A stretch of 64,000 bases of DNA from Porites lobata (taxonomy: Eukaryota > Cnidaria > Anthozoa > Scleractinia > Poritidae), in the NCBI GenBank assembly GCA_942486035.1, contig CALNXK010000177.1, positions 722,001 to 786,000 of the forward strand. Reading direction: 5' to 3'. Both the position numbers and the translations under genes were made by a program. Below the pieces are notes generated by a model, which saw nothing but the letters and a program-made list of their open reading frames with translations, was not told the DNA's origin and made no database searches. Shown piece by piece: positions 34,531 through 48,700 of this stretch (the stretch's first letter is position 1; every line of letters starts with the position of its first letter).

Positions 34531-34836
34531 TCATGTTGAACGCAAAGACAAAGCTGCTTTAGCGTAGCATTCCAAAATGTAAGGCCGAGGCCTGGCGCAA
34601 AACTCCCGGACCACCTTGTCTGTGTCGATGCTCTTGTCCCTGTACGCATGAAGAAGCGCGAGCCCAGAGGACCTCTCTGCTCGTATAGTAGAGCGCAAGT
34701 ACGTCTTGACCCTAAATGATCGTTCCGGAGTTGCTGTCGTCACTGGCATCGTCAAAATAATTGTGAGAATAAAATTTCCCCCCAAAATCTTTAAGCCCGT
34801 GCTTAACTGGCTTACAGTCAGGTGCGCCTCTGGCAT
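34531..34836 (-). pseudogene. hAT-family transposase C-terminal (dimerisation) remnant
   Basis: The translated minus strand includes TTATPERSF, KTYLRSTI, RSSGLALLHAYRD and DKVVREF, the conserved order of the hAT C-terminal dimerisation domain as found in ZMYM1-like transposases. A few residues expected between ERSF and KTYL are deleted and no catalytic region is present upstream, so it is a dead fragment. Confidence 0.8.
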
Positions 34837-35627
34837 TCATACCGCATAGGTTATAGACAGCATCTGATAAAATTATAACCTACGAAACTAGGAATCTCTT
34901 CTCCCCCTTTGATACTTGTTGAGTATTATTACCCTTCTCCAACGAGCACTCTCGTAGGTTGAAATCCTTCGTTAATTAAGTGTACTCGAATTCACCCACC
35001 ATCTGGCATCGCAGCGAAAAAGCACCTTTCCTTGGGTTACTGATCATGTTAACCAAACGTCACCTTCTGGAGCACGATGGCCTGTGTACCATACGGAATA
35101 GTAAGAGGGAAACCAAACTTGGAGAATTTTGCTGAAACGTAAATGCCGGCCATGGCATTTTCCTTACCTACTTTACTAATTGTTTCGATTTTGTACTTGA
35201 TTTCAGCTTCAAGTATAAAAACGAGACTCTCCAAAAAAGACAAACAAAGAAACAGAAACAACGATGTAGGTAAATCACTCAATAAATGCAGGTAATGATA
35301 GCTGTTTCCACCCTTAACTATAAATAACTTTCATATCTCTTTGACAGCTATTATATCAAAGATGGCGGCCATATTGAACGATGACGTCATTCCGTGACTC
35401 TTGGCAGTCAGCGTCTCACTGCCTTTTCTTCAGTAGGACCTAGATATCGATTGTAAGTCGGCATAAGGACAGGCTACAGATCGATCATTCAATATGTTCA
35501 CTATCCGATACATCGTTATCTGGCACAGTTGCGTTAGACATTGGTACAGCTGTTTAATTGACCGAGATGATGACCAGATCCAGGAACTGCAACTCCTAAG
35601 ACGATCATATACCTATAGCCTGCTGTA

Positions 35628-35716
35628 GCCTGGGACCAGGCTCCGCAGTGGAGGAAAAGGGGAAAAAAATTGGTGGGGGCGAAAACAGCCGAGCGCCACG
35701 GAGTCTGGTCTAAGGC
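35628..35716. mobile_element. 89-bp MITE with 18-bp imperfect TIRs
   Basis: GCCTGGGACCAGGCTCCG at 35628-35645 pairs with CGGAGTCTGGTCTAAGGC at 35699-35716, differing at four positions. The interior is G/A-rich. Confidence 0.65.
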
Positions 35717-36126
35717 GGCTGTGGTTGCTGCCGCAGCCCTTTTACAAAGCGCTGGTAGCCTATAGTGTTTTCTTCCGCAAGGAAACCAAAAAAGTCGCTA
35801 TCGCGAAACTATTTAAGGTCCCTACTCTTGCCTTTAAAAGAGACAAGAAATCGATTTTTCAACTGAGAATTTGACGTCATGACATTAAACTGAGGCTTCG
35901 CTAGAACAAAATGGCGGACTTCCCTGAGTTGACTTTGTTAAGTCCAGTCTCATGTGCTATATGGGATTAAACAAAATTGGTAGGCTGTACGGAGTAGAAA
36001 TCTTGCTACACAAAAATGTTAAGAACCACTGCCATTAAAGAAATTCGAATCAGATTTTCTCCTTTCCGTTAAGTAACTTTAAATCCAGAAGCTGACGTCT
36101 TTTAGAAGACGGAAGTAGAAAGAAAA

Positions 36127-36164
36127 TTAATCAATCCATCAATCAATCAATCAATCAATCAATA
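36127..36164. repeat. (AATC)n microsatellite
   Basis: About nine AATC units just downstream of the inferred 3' end of the RBM33-like transcript. Confidence 0.9.
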
Positions 36165-36194
36165 CAATATAGACGTATAAAAGGAACTGAGGAG

Positions 36195-39100
36195 ACTCAA
36201 TGTTTTAACATCATTTTATTTATAAGAGATCACAGTACAAAGTAGACTCTCCGTACCTATAACCGAATTTTGCGATCCGTAATTGATAAAATGTTCGCTG
36301 AAACGCTTCATTGCTGGGTCAGAACACATAAAAACACTTGAAGTTTCTCTTATAAGTCTCAGACTTATCAAAAATTTAATAACGTGCTGCGCTAAAGAGA
36401 AGCAAGGTGTACTTCACGACGTAAAGCAAAGAAAGTAACTTTCAACGTTTCTTTGCCCGATGCTGAAAATAAACCATTTTTTCATAGCTGTAAAACTTTT
36501 TCCCCTGCTCAGTGAAAATTGACAGGGTGCTTTTTCCGATGTACAAATCGACCCAGGAAAATGAACTGTTTTCCCCTAGAAGCTTTGTTTATAACGTTTC
36601 GAACACCAGGAAGAAAAAATGATTACTTTCTTCAACAAAACGAGTAGGTTAAAAGAAATCTACAAATAAATATATGGGCCTATCGTTAAAGTCTTTATCT
36701 AACACAAGGCCACAATTTTGAGGATAACTTGAGCGCATTGTATCAAGCTGAATTATTTTTCCATTCCCAAAAAGTGTTATTGGCAAATGTATACTTTTTC
36801 ATATTCTAAACTACACATTGTGTAGATTATTTACAACACCGTTTAGCATTATTCTCACGCATGCTTAGAAGCCAAAAGTAGAATTGTACTGAACCATGGT
36901 GTAATAAGAATCGACAGATAACAAGCCGTGAACTATTACTTTACCGCATTTACCTTGCACAGTTAAATCCCTACGTTAAGTAATACGCTGAGTTTTTTTC
37001 CAACTTACTATAAATTCTAAACATTTTACATAACTTCCCGCTGAATCACTCATTTAAATAACAGTAATTATACCTCCGACTTAAACATGACAGGAGGTCG
37101 ATAAAGCAATTTTTAACGCGTGCTCTAACACCGTCAAATCCTATGACGTCTTACAATGTGATCCAAAACTTATTAAAAGAATATGAACGCGTAGAGATTA
37201 CTATATTAAGAAATGAAGTAACAGTTTAACGATTAGCTCCTTCTTAAAAAAAAGAAAGGGAAAAACGCATAAAGGACATTGTTTTCGTAAAACAAGAAAG
37301 TAATAAAAAAGCTCACATTGGCATAAACTCCTGGCTAAATAATAAATTGACCTATTTGATTGTGAGAAAGTTTACCCTTCTCCCAACCCTTCTCTAAATT
37401 ACACCGTCGATACATATACCGTAAGTAACCCACATTCACTATTTCAAAATAAAAAAAGTACGAAAAGCTACCTTTTCCTAAACCCGAATTTATGAAATCA
37501 TTTTGTCAACACCCCTAAAATTTTGTCTCTATAAACTACGATAATCTATCTTAGATCACGTAATTTAGTCTTCATTAACTGTCTGATACAGACAAACATT
37601 ATAACATCTATCCAACAGATAACACTTGTTTTCTAAGACACTATTTCATTAGAAATCATGTACTTGCAAACTTCTGCAACATAACAAGCCCAGGTTTATG
37701 AATAACGATACTTATCATGGAATACTACAAAACTGATAAGATTTAGGACTTTTTGGTTTTGATATTTTTTTTGACCTCGTAAAAAAACAGTTGTTCGTTT
37801 AAACGTATTTTTTCCTTATCGTGGCTAAATAACAAGAGAAAGCATCTAACTTATACCCTTGCCAATATTCATGTCAGAATCTTCAATATGAGGTACTTTT
37901 AGATATCACTTATATATGAAAATTATTTGTATATGAGACATACTTATCTAATAATGTACATTGTGTTCCCAACCTGAATTTAAGCAGTAATAAATGAAAT
38001 TTCACATATTCACTTTCGTACGCAAAGCTTGTCAGTATAAAATATGGTCAACAAAAAGACCGTATACACACAAAAATAGATCTGTAACAATAATAACGGA
38101 ACAGGAAATTGATTTAGTGTCTAATGTCTAGACTCCTTAAAAAAACCAACCCATTTTATCTTGTACGTTGCAACAGTGCAACACTCAATCGACAGTCGAC
38201 CTGCCAACCTTTCAGGTACATGAGACTAAGCTAACGCTCACTAGACGCTATGTACAACCCATTCTAAGGCAGAACAGGTTTTTCAATAATAGCATGCCAT
38301 TTCCGAATAGATAGTTATTTTGAAAAAAAAAATTGTTTATATATCAAATAGATAAAAGATAAAATAAACGTATGATTACGAATGGATACGTAAGTTTAAA
38401 AAGCGAGTATGTTAGACTGCTTTACCGATAAAATTACTTACTTACTACTTACACCAAGCTTAGAAAATAACAAATACGACGTTAAAATTGCCCTTCTATT
38501 TAGGATAACAAGGTACACCAATAAAATATCAATTTTGTTTCAAAGGTAAGGCAGTCGTGCAACTGTAATTTCTAAAATGATTCGTGCGCTTACAGTTAAA
38601 GACTGAAACAAACATTTATAGTTTACCAAAAAATATAACTTAGCCGTAAACCAAATAAAACTAGAGAATTAAGCACTAACATTATTTGCAAAATTTTTTT
38701 AAAATATTAATTCAAATATTAAACAGAGATTATGTTGTGTTGGGATTCTAAAAAAAAAAACATTTCTGTACATGTACACACACAAATCAATAAAATGTGT
38801 CCTAGAAAACAAAATACATTGTCATCATTTTGCTTAGCGCATTCATAGTAGTTAATTAAAAGGGCAAAATGCAACGTTTGTTTTCTAGGATACTGTCAAG
38901 GCTGCAAAACAGATTTGAAGCAAAAAATGTACACGAATGAGAGTATTAATAGCTGGAAAGTAACCATGGATTACACTGAAATACTTTAAATAATTGCTGG
39001 TTGAAGAAAGGAAACAAGTTAATAGTAAATTATATATACTTGTACTTGTGTAATGATAGAATTGTTTTAGCTGATAATAAACAAAGCTATTATATAAGTC

Positions 39101-39766
39101 AAATATTTTGTTTAAAAGTTGTGATCTTTTGCAAAGGTTAATATTTTCATAATAACTTTAAAAAAATAAGTATTCACGCTGTACACACAATAGAAGTACC
39201 CTGCTAATGCAGTATATCTCGCCCACGTTTACCGTTGATGACGCATTCACAAAAAGGACATAGATCACTAAAAAAGGGCAGACTGCCCAAGATGGCTAAA
39301 AAGTGCCCTCTGATGAATGCAGATTTCTGATTAGATTTACCAAAACAATCAAGTACAGGCTATAATAAACACTAGTTGTGCAATCTAGTGATAAGATCAG
39401 TGCAATTACTTGTAATCTATCATATATTATTCTAAGGTGACATAGAACATTAAGCTTAGCTTATCTCATAATTAACTCTATAATATTAAACCATGTTGAC
39501 CTTAAGGGAATTAAGAAGGTTTTGTTTTAACAAATAACCCTTACTTGCTTAACTTTAAGAACAGTCATATTAACTAGATAAACACTGCATCTGTAGGTAA
39601 TAAACCTTCTTTTTTTGTGTTTAATTAAATCCTTCTCCTTTGCTACAAAATATTAAATACAAAGCAGCCTTGACAGATGATGGAAAGATAGCAAAGTAAC
39701 TATTAATGTTTAACAGATACGTGTAAAAACCTGTTTCTTTACACATGATCCAAGGTGTCTTGCAGT
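36195..39766 (-). other. Probable long 3' UTR of the RBM33-like gene
   Basis: This 3.57-kb AT-rich block is unusual for the window: it has no recognisable transposon, no long open frame and no repeat copy. A minus-strand AATAAA lies at about 36212-36217, right at its distal edge. It begins directly after the last inferred stop codon at 39767. I read it as one long 3' UTR; transcript data would settle this. Confidence 0.45.
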
Positions 39767-42700
39767 TTAAGTGAAAGAGATCCAGCTCCAAGCTTTCGTA
39801 ATGTCCACTTCTCTGAAACCATGAAATTGAGCTGTCCAACATTTGAGGAAAGTGGCTTGTATTACAGTCACCTTAGAGATGGTCTTTTTTCAGTACAAGT
39901 TCTTGCATGGTTGTACGTAACTTGGAAGTTCTTCTTTATAGAAATGCGTTTCTCAATAATCATCGCCTTAAGTAAACCACAAACACAGAACATAACAGAG
40001 TAACACGCAACATAAAACCTGGCACTTTGTAAAACAATTTAACCTTTTATACTAAGTCACCAAGAACTAAGACAGAAAGTAACGTCATCGAAAAATTTTC
40101 AGTATAGGAAATTCCAAAACGAATGTTTCGTCCGAATCGGTCGAACTTCATCAGCGATGTGTCAGATGGCGTAACAGAAAAATTTTTCCATATACCTTGG
40201 AGAGGAGAGCCTTGGAATCAAAGAATTTGTTTGCTGACTGCGTAAGAGATAACTAATAAAACGTTTTCGTATCCACTACACAACGATGCAAACCCCAGAA
40301 ATTAAAGGGAAACACGAGGGTCACGTGGTACTGATCGACGCGAAGCAGTAACAAAATCACGTAGAGTACACAAAGACTGATTTGAAACAAGTCCCCGATA
40401 GGCTTAACAACTGGGTCCGTTGCAGGGATGTGTTGCAAAACTGTACACACGAGGCTTCATGGCTTCACACCCCTAGGATATCCCTAGCAAATGCATCTAA
40501 TAATATATCCCTGGGAGAAGTCCTCTAACATATCCCTGGGATATGTCTCTGCAAACATGACCCCTCGTGTTTTAGTAACAATTTGGAAACACCTTTTTTC
40601 AGACTCGAATTGATAACTAATGCTCTATGTTTCCTTTCAGATATTTTCAGTTATGGACGGCTACGATGAAAACGGACTTGATCTCTGATGTTTCAGAGAG
40701 ATAGATAGCACAGACTTATCACTTCTCATTCCTGCTTCTCTAATATTTGAGAGACACATTAGTGAAATTCAACCTACGCGTATTTTGACCTTTTAATCCC
40801 AGAGTGGACCAGATCAAAGTAATTATTAGGACGTTTCAGTTGAATGATATCCTCGAGATCCAAAGTTAAGAATCACTGTTTGTATAATGACAGTACCGCA
40901 GCAAAGTATTGCTCGGTAGCTTTCATTTGAATGGTAACATTGCCTGATTTCACCCACACTCATACGTTAAAACAAGAGAGAATTATATGACAGAGAGAAA
41001 ATCTTAGGGCGTTGGCCGAGATATGTGAATTTTACTAAAAGCTATTTCTAGAGGTTGCACGTGAACGGAAGTATAATCCCTAAGACGTCCGCTCATCAAG
41101 TCTACGCGCGACTGCCTCAAAGCAAACAATGCGGGATAGGGACCTTAAGATCCGACGACGAAGACGGCAGAGAAAACGTCGCTGAAAAAGTGAATTAGCG
41201 TCCTTTCAGTCTTCATAGCGAACCCTTCCAAAGTTGAATTCCTAAGAACCATATCCAAGTTCAGAAAGAGGGAGGAAATTTCGTCGTCGCTTGTGTACTT
41301 TCCTCTGTACAACGTGAAATTAGGCATTTTCACGTCGTAGTCGTGCAGTGACGGCAAAGAAATCTACAAAAAAGGGCAATGCACGTACAAAATTGTTGTT
41401 TTGATTATTAAACCTATTGCTTTTGTGACGTTCTCATTGCCGTCGCCGTCGTCGGATCTTAAGGTCCCCAATATTGTAATGGCGACAGTTTAAATGAATT
41501 CTCTCATGACAACACTGAATAAAAGTTTGCGGACCTCTCCGGAAACCGACTTCCAGTTAATTTCAAGGGTTTAATTGGTTTAAAAATAACTTGATGAAAT
41601 TCACATATCTCAAGAGCCAGACCCTGTCTCATTATTATCATCTCTTAGTTAAAACCACGTTAGATAATTCCATTATTGACTCTAGAAGTAAAAGGACTTG
41701 AATAGATCAAATGGCTATATTATACCTTAACAGAGAAGAACGGTACCAAAGGACATCTAACCTTATTGATCTAAACCCCATCCCCAGCCAATTGGAGCAA
41801 AAGAGAAAAATATGATAAAAATTTCATTACATAAAGAATTTTTTGTTAGTTAATTATTCTCTTATATCATGCCAATCAACCCACTAAATGTTTGCTTTGA
41901 TATAGAGCCAGTATGGCGATAAATCGACCGTTTTTACCCTTAAAATGCGAACAAAATTGTTCGGGATTTACGATTAAGCTTATTAACAGAAAAAAAAAAC
42001 GTGAATAACGATAGGAGGAAATCGTAGTTTTGGGAAAATATCTATAAAAAGTCGACAAACTAATATAATAATACTTTTCTTGTGTGGATAAACATATTCA
42101 AGCACATTAAAAACGATATTAAAACGCTGTCGAGAAAAGTTCTATCAACATGAATCAGTCCACATTTAAGTTAACTAACAGAAAAGCAGAAGTTAGACTT
42201 CTATCAGATGTACTTATCTACACAAAGGCTTCTTTCCAAAAGTGATTTATTTACAAAGGCTTTTTTAAAGATAGTTGACCAGTTTCCTCTTCTAATAATT
42301 TGGTCCCAAAGCCAGGTTTTATGTTCAAAACAACGACATACACATCACAACAACAGGACATCGCACACACAAAAAAAGTCAAAATCACGGAAAAGTTTCT
42401 TGGCAAAAAAGAAAAATTATCAGAGAAAGTCAACTGTGACTTGGCTGTCGTCCACTACGGTTCTGAAAAGAAGTACAAGAAGAGGTAGATTGAAGCATCG
42501 ATAGAGGGGGAATTCTTGTTTAAAACAAAACAAAGAAACTTGGAACAATATTAAGTGTCAGGTTACCTGTGAAATTTGCGGCGACAAGCCAATGCATGTT
42601 CATTCTTTTCAAATGTCACCAAAGCCTTGTGTTTTGTAGTGGACATCTTAAGTTGCTGGGAATGTAAACACACAAAAGTCACTCACAAAACAAACTAAGT

Positions 42701-45700
42701 TATTTTATCTTCTTTACTCACGAGAACTAGGCTTGTGACAATTAGTACACCCTGCAATCCTATGGTGTTACCATTCAAATGAAACTTCTTCAATGAAAGG
42801 TTTGAACCCAGGAGTCATTTCTAAAGTAGGTTGAGTTTGATCGTCCGGGTGAACGTAGTCCTGAATAGGACTGTTGATGTTGACAGTGACTCTGAAGATG
42901 ACTACCGCACAGGTTGTCGAAACGTCAGTCACTGTCAACAACAACATTCCTATTCAGGACTACGTTCACCCGGACGATCAAACTCAACCTACTTTTGAAA
43001 CTTCTTCAGCAGTACTTTCACATGGTGCTTTTCATCTAGTATGTAGTTATAACTTTTGAGTCTGTGGATGAAATACTATCCATGCTGTGACCATGATTTC
43101 ACATGGACCTTCTTCAACATGATACTATTTATTTACTATTTTGGTTTTAACTTTCGAGTCTGTAGACGAAATTCTTTGGTTTGACCACTGAAAAGAGACC
43201 TCGGCTCTTCACAAGTTCCTTCACATAGCACCAGTTCGTTTTAGTATTTTACAAAATAGAATTTGTGAACTTTTTTCTGGAATTCTTATTTTGGGACCTG
43301 TTGAAAGGGTGAATTATAGAGTTTCTTCTGATACCTGAATTGGTCCAATGCCTTGCAGCAGCTCCTTTAGCCGGCTTGGTGTGATATTCTCAGGTAATGA
43401 GCCAATCACAACACGGTTTGAAGGTTTCCCGCCACTTGATGCTTTTGTCACAACAACACGGTTCGCTTTTGAGTCAGGCGTGGCGCCCGACGATTTAGTC
43501 TTGCTCTCAGAGGGCCCAACCACAATACGCTGTTAAAAGAAGAATGTACAATTGTCGTGGTTATAAACAGCGTGAAAAAAGCAATCTCTTGCGGTACATT
43601 TTTCGTGTTGTTTCCACAAACAGAAACAGAAGCAAATTGGTTCTTTTATCGTGATCTCCGACTCGGTAGATGCCACGGTCACTCTCTGAAGTTTTTGACG
43701 TTTCCATAGTTATGTCATAAGGTTAATTTATCTTATGAAGAAGTGTTCACACGCCGTTGTGTTTCCTAATGTAAAAAAGGTGCAGTGTTCAGCATTCAGC
43801 GCGTCTGTTAAATAAACACTAAATTTCTTCCCAGGCACTGTGCTTCAGATTGGTTCTTTTTTCGCATTCTATTCAGATATCCGACTCGGTAAATGCCACG
43901 TCACGTGGCTCTGAAGTTTTTGATATATTTTGTTTAATCGGCATGGTTATGTCACAAGGTTAATTTATCTTACAATTAAATTGACTCTACGGAACTAAAG
44001 TTAGTATACAACCGCTTACATTTAAAGATTCAAAAGACCTTTTGTACTAAATATAGCATATCGTTAAACCAGAGGTACCTTGGTGATATACGTATATTTA
44101 TATTTATTCGTAGTACTATACTTTACAGTTACAATTATAACAATTCGCGCACACTTGTAATGTTTTCAAAAGGAAAACTATTCAGTAGTCTCTGAGACAT
44201 TGAAAAAAGTAACCTTACCTTGGACGAATTACTTTCAGAATGCCTAGTTTCCCTGCTCTCCCGTCGGTGAGATGACCTATCCCTGCTTCGACTTCTTCGA
44301 TGGCTGTCCTTGGACTTATCTTTGTCCCTTGTTCGATCTCGCTCTTTTCCTTTGTCGCGATCCCCTCTGTCTCTATCCCGATCTCTGTCACGTGACCTGT
44401 CGTGACGCGCATCTCGAGAATCGTGTTGTTCTCGTGGATCTCGCTCCCTCTCTCTCTCCCTTGGTTTTTCTCTGTCATTTCTCTCGCGGCCTCTGTATGT
44501 GTCACTGCCTCTATCAGGTCGTTCTCTGTGGAAACATTATGTCATTGCTACACTTAAGCGATCTTTGACTGTATGTATCTTTGATAAGCCTCAAACTTAA
44601 GCTTGTTTCAATAGGATCGTCGAAAAGTAAGGTTATTGTAAGAAACAGATTCCCCATATTTAACTCTACCCTTTCGCTGACGGTCACAATTTGAAAAGCT
44701 CTTCCAGGTTGTGAAAACCATGGGCAGAAATAAAATCTCGTGTCTGCACACGAAACACTGTACAGAAACTATTTCGCAGTACTTTCACACAATTTCACTG
44801 GTTCTTTCTAATTTACTAAAAATAGATATGACGATTTTCCTTAAATTCTGGTTTTAGACAGTCTTAATGTTTAAAGAGTTAACCAAGCACAAGGAACTTT
44901 ACAAACCTTGGTCTGTCCCTTTCTCTCTCCCGACTCCTGTCTGGTTTTTCCCTTTCTCGTTCTCTTCGACTGTCCACATTTCGTCTTGATCGTGGCGGTG
45001 GTTTTGCTACGCGTACAGGTGACCGCTGCTGAGGAGTTCGTGGCGAGACTGACCTTGAAAATGATCTTGACCTAGATGATGACCTAAATAAATACAACAA
45101 TGAACTCGATAAACGAAACTCTTTTGCATCTCGCCGAGTCTTGGGTTAGCTTGGCTATTTAAAAATCTGTTGGTTATACAAACAACAAAAGATCAGAATA
45201 AAAAAACAGCAAAACAAGAATCTTTTCACAAGTGATCCACCAAGTTTACAAACGCAAAAGGCAGATTTAAGCGTTTCCAGCAAGACTGTTTAACTCTTTA
45301 ATTTACTGAATAAGATAGCAGAAATAAAATCAACACATTACACTGGTGTGAGATGATGAAATGGAAAAACAGCCACATGTTGATGAGTTTGACTTTAAAA
45401 CCGTTTACAGGACATTAATATTAACAATGTTTTAAAACAAATTTACGAGCATTTACATAATGATACGTAAAAGACAAAGAAAATCTATGGAGATAATTGC
45501 ACTGTGGCCAAAGGAGCGACAGCTTTCGAGTTGGCCACTGTCATGTTAGCCGTAGAATCACAACCCAAGATTTCTCAATATGGTTGGATAAACGGACATC
45601 CAAGTTAAAGTTGCCTAAATTTTTGGCCCTTGGCGGACTTGAAATCATGGCCATCTTGGATTGGTATCAGGTTACCACCGCCCTAAATTTGATTCTAGAA

Positions 45701-48700
45701 ATAACGCAATGACAATGCACCTTGATCGAGATCTTGACAATGACAATGAACGCGAACGCGACCAAGACCTTGCCGGTGATCTGGAGTATGAGCGAGAAAC
45801 AGATCTTGAAGGCGATCTTGAAGCACTGCTGAAGTCACTGTCTGCGCTATCTGCACTGTATCGTCTACGATGCTTCTTTGACTTGTGGCTCTAATGAGAG
45901 GAAAATAAAAATTTAGAGTATAATCTACTGGTTCACTTAAGGATGTGTGACTCTCAACTCTGTGTAACCCACCCCGCCTCCCCCCCTCCTCGAAACTGCA
46001 CTCACAATTCATTCCTGTGTGATATCTGTTTTAACAGCCTCAGAATTGTCAAACCCCCAAATAAGCTTTGCATCTCGGTAAATATAACCACCACTAGCCA
46101 AGTCCACTTCCGTGAATAATTGTTATATATACTCTCCATACTGATCTTCATACATTTTCTTAAAGAATTGGTTGAGAGAGTTGGTTAACAGATCAAAGCA
46201 TTTTCTCTTTAGTGATCATTTCATTAGTTCTCATACCCATTTCTCTTGGCAACATATTGGATATTGTCAGGAGAAAATTGATGTTGGTCAGTATTGCGCC
46301 TTAAAGTGACTGTAACTATTGGGCTGATGGATTTATAATTTTCCACTGTTTTTACCCTCTTGTATGTTCACTACATTCACTGAGTGTATTACTCTACTCA
46401 GAATATCTTAAAATAACCTTAAATGAGAAGTTACATGGAATTACACATCTTGTAACTTAGAAATTGCGTGCAATTAATTTTCTTACTAAAGTAGATGTCT
46501 CAGGATCTACTCTTGGAAAGAACCAACCCCCTGAGGACCAATTCTCATCATCATCTCTCGGAAGTGAACACTAACCCTTACCATTTTGGGTGGAAGCTTA
46601 TGGAAGGTTCAACCGTATTTCATTTTCAATATGACCAGTCTGACTTTTGGAGAGCGCTCTTTAGTCTGCTTACCTTAGCATGTTTGTCCAAACCATAAGC
46701 GGCAGCAGCAGCATAAGCAGCATCTCTTTGCTGCTGCATCAGCTGCCATTCTGCACCATACATGGCTGAATACGCATCATAAGGATACTGCTGTCCATAT
46801 GGAAACTGTTGCTGCCTTGCAGCCGCAGCAGCAGCGGCTGCTAGATTAGCTCCCTGGGCGGCAGCTGCAGCAGCAGCTGCTGCTCCCATGGCATTGAATC
46901 CCGGTGGTCGCATCGCTGCATTGGCTACTTCCATGTTGGGAACTGTAACACGATGACCAATTACGATCCTTTCAGGTTCTGACATGGGGACATCAGCATT
47001 CATCCCTTGAGGACGCATTCCTTGCTGCATGGCTCCTGGGTGCATAGGGCCTCCAGGGGGTACACCTGAAGATGACATGGCTGCTGAGGGTCCTCTTGGT
47101 GCCATGCCCTGATGCTGTTGACCTGGTAAGGGACCAGGTCCTCCTGGACCACTGACATGAGGTCCAAGTCCTCCTTGTACCATACCACGCCCTGGCATGG
47201 GGCCAGCGGGGCCATGTGGTGGCATTGCATTTGGTGCTCCTGGAGGCATACCCTAAAATTCACAATCAGAGACATTCCATTCAGCACTAAGCAGTTTTCG
47301 GTACCTCAGAAAATTACATTTGCGTTTTTCCCCCCACTATAATTTTGAGAAGTCTTGGTAGTGTAGTTTACAGAGGTAAAGAAATAATAATTCTCACCCT
47401 TGGTGGCAGTTGAACACCAGGGCCCATTCCATGGGGTGGTCTCATGTCACCTTCAGGAAAGTGCCCAGGGCCAGGTCTTGGGCTAGGTCCTTGTCCATGG
47501 CCTTGTCCAGGACCTGGGAGGTGTCCAAGTCCCCCTGGGCCCATAGGGCGTGGGCCATGTTCAGGAGTCATTCCAGGTCTGGGTCCTTGTTCTGGTAGGG
47601 GTCCTCTGGGACCTCCAGGAGGTGGTCCTCTAGGACCAAAGTCTCCTCCTCCAGGGCCTGGTGGGAAAGCACCTTCTGGACGCACTGGACCTGGATGGGG
47701 TGCAGGCATACGGGACCCTGGCATATCGGGTCTTGGAGGAGCCATGTGAGGTCCTCGCATAGGACCTGGGCCTGTTATGGAAAAGAAAAACACAATAAGT
47801 TATCTGGAAACATGATGCACTATACAATATTGGCAGAACCACACAGCAAACTGCCAAATGTTTTTACACAACTAAGTATTAATTTTCATTTTAGACAGTC
47901 TCATTTGAGAAGCATTGTAATGGTCCCCTAAATAGACAATTTAATCACGCTACTACAACTACCATAGTCTACTCCGTCTCAACTTTCACTTCAGATCACT
48001 CTGAAATCTTCTTGAAAAGTAATTGAAATCTCTGTAAATCATTCTGAGAGAGTATTTGGATATCTACCTACACTTGGTACAGTACATGTAAGTCATAACA
48101 GTACTCATTATACAGACACACCTGAGGCAGATGGTGCCCTCATTTCACACCCCCATCTCTCCATCACTGCTCATTTTTACAGGTATTTAAAGGAATTAAA
48201 GCTTAATGGTAAGGAAAGAAGTCAAAACAGGGATTTGAGGCCAAACCTGGGAATCCAACCTCCCAGAAGGCCTTGCACTAACTAACTGTGATAATCTGTA
48301 CTCATAATATAAGATTTTCTTTTTGCCTAAGAGCAGAAGTAAGTGACTAAGAGCCATCAAGTGCTGTTAGAACTTAAAGCCATGTGATCAAGACATAAAC
48401 TACCTTCTGGCATTCCTCTTCCACCAGGTGGAGGTCTAAAATGAGGGTTGATATGGATGTTCTTTCCCTGTGGTGGCCCTGAAAACAAACAATAAATATT
48501 AGAGGCAAGTTTTGATTAGAATTTAATCTCAGTGAAAAGATAATAATATCTTAAGGACCAATGATCCTCAACAAGGTCTTGAGTGATGTTAGGCTGCAGT
48601 GCATGCATTTCTGGAAGACAAACAAGCACTAGAACTGGCTTGGATTGGGATGCACCAGTCACAGGGGGTGGGAAAGGGATGGGGGGAAGGGATCAGGGCG

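Larger units (their letters stand above)
29117..36194. other. Gene-poor, transposon-rich 7-kb interval
   Basis: Between COX7A and the inferred end of the RBM33-like transcript I find no supportable cellular gene. It holds MITEs, LINE tails, a hAT remnant and dispersed repeats, listed separately. Two spots (35357-35390 and 35872-35919) carry ATGGCGG and TGACGTCA motifs and could be promoters, but no gene could be attached. Confidence 0.6.

Noticed and set aside
35049..35282. 77-codon minus-strand frame with a hydrophobic start
   Set aside because: The first part looks like a signal sequence, but I recognise no family and find no continuing exons. It could be an orphan exon; support is too weak to annotate.
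42208..42504. Plus-strand frames with a Lys-rich end
   Set aside because: They lie in the terminal intron of the RBM33-like gene; no homology or exon structure supports them.
47444..47749. 101-codon plus-strand Pro/Gly-rich frame
   Set aside because: It is the antisense shadow of the PG-rich exon of the minus-strand RBM33-like gene, whose codon structure makes the opposite strand open as well.
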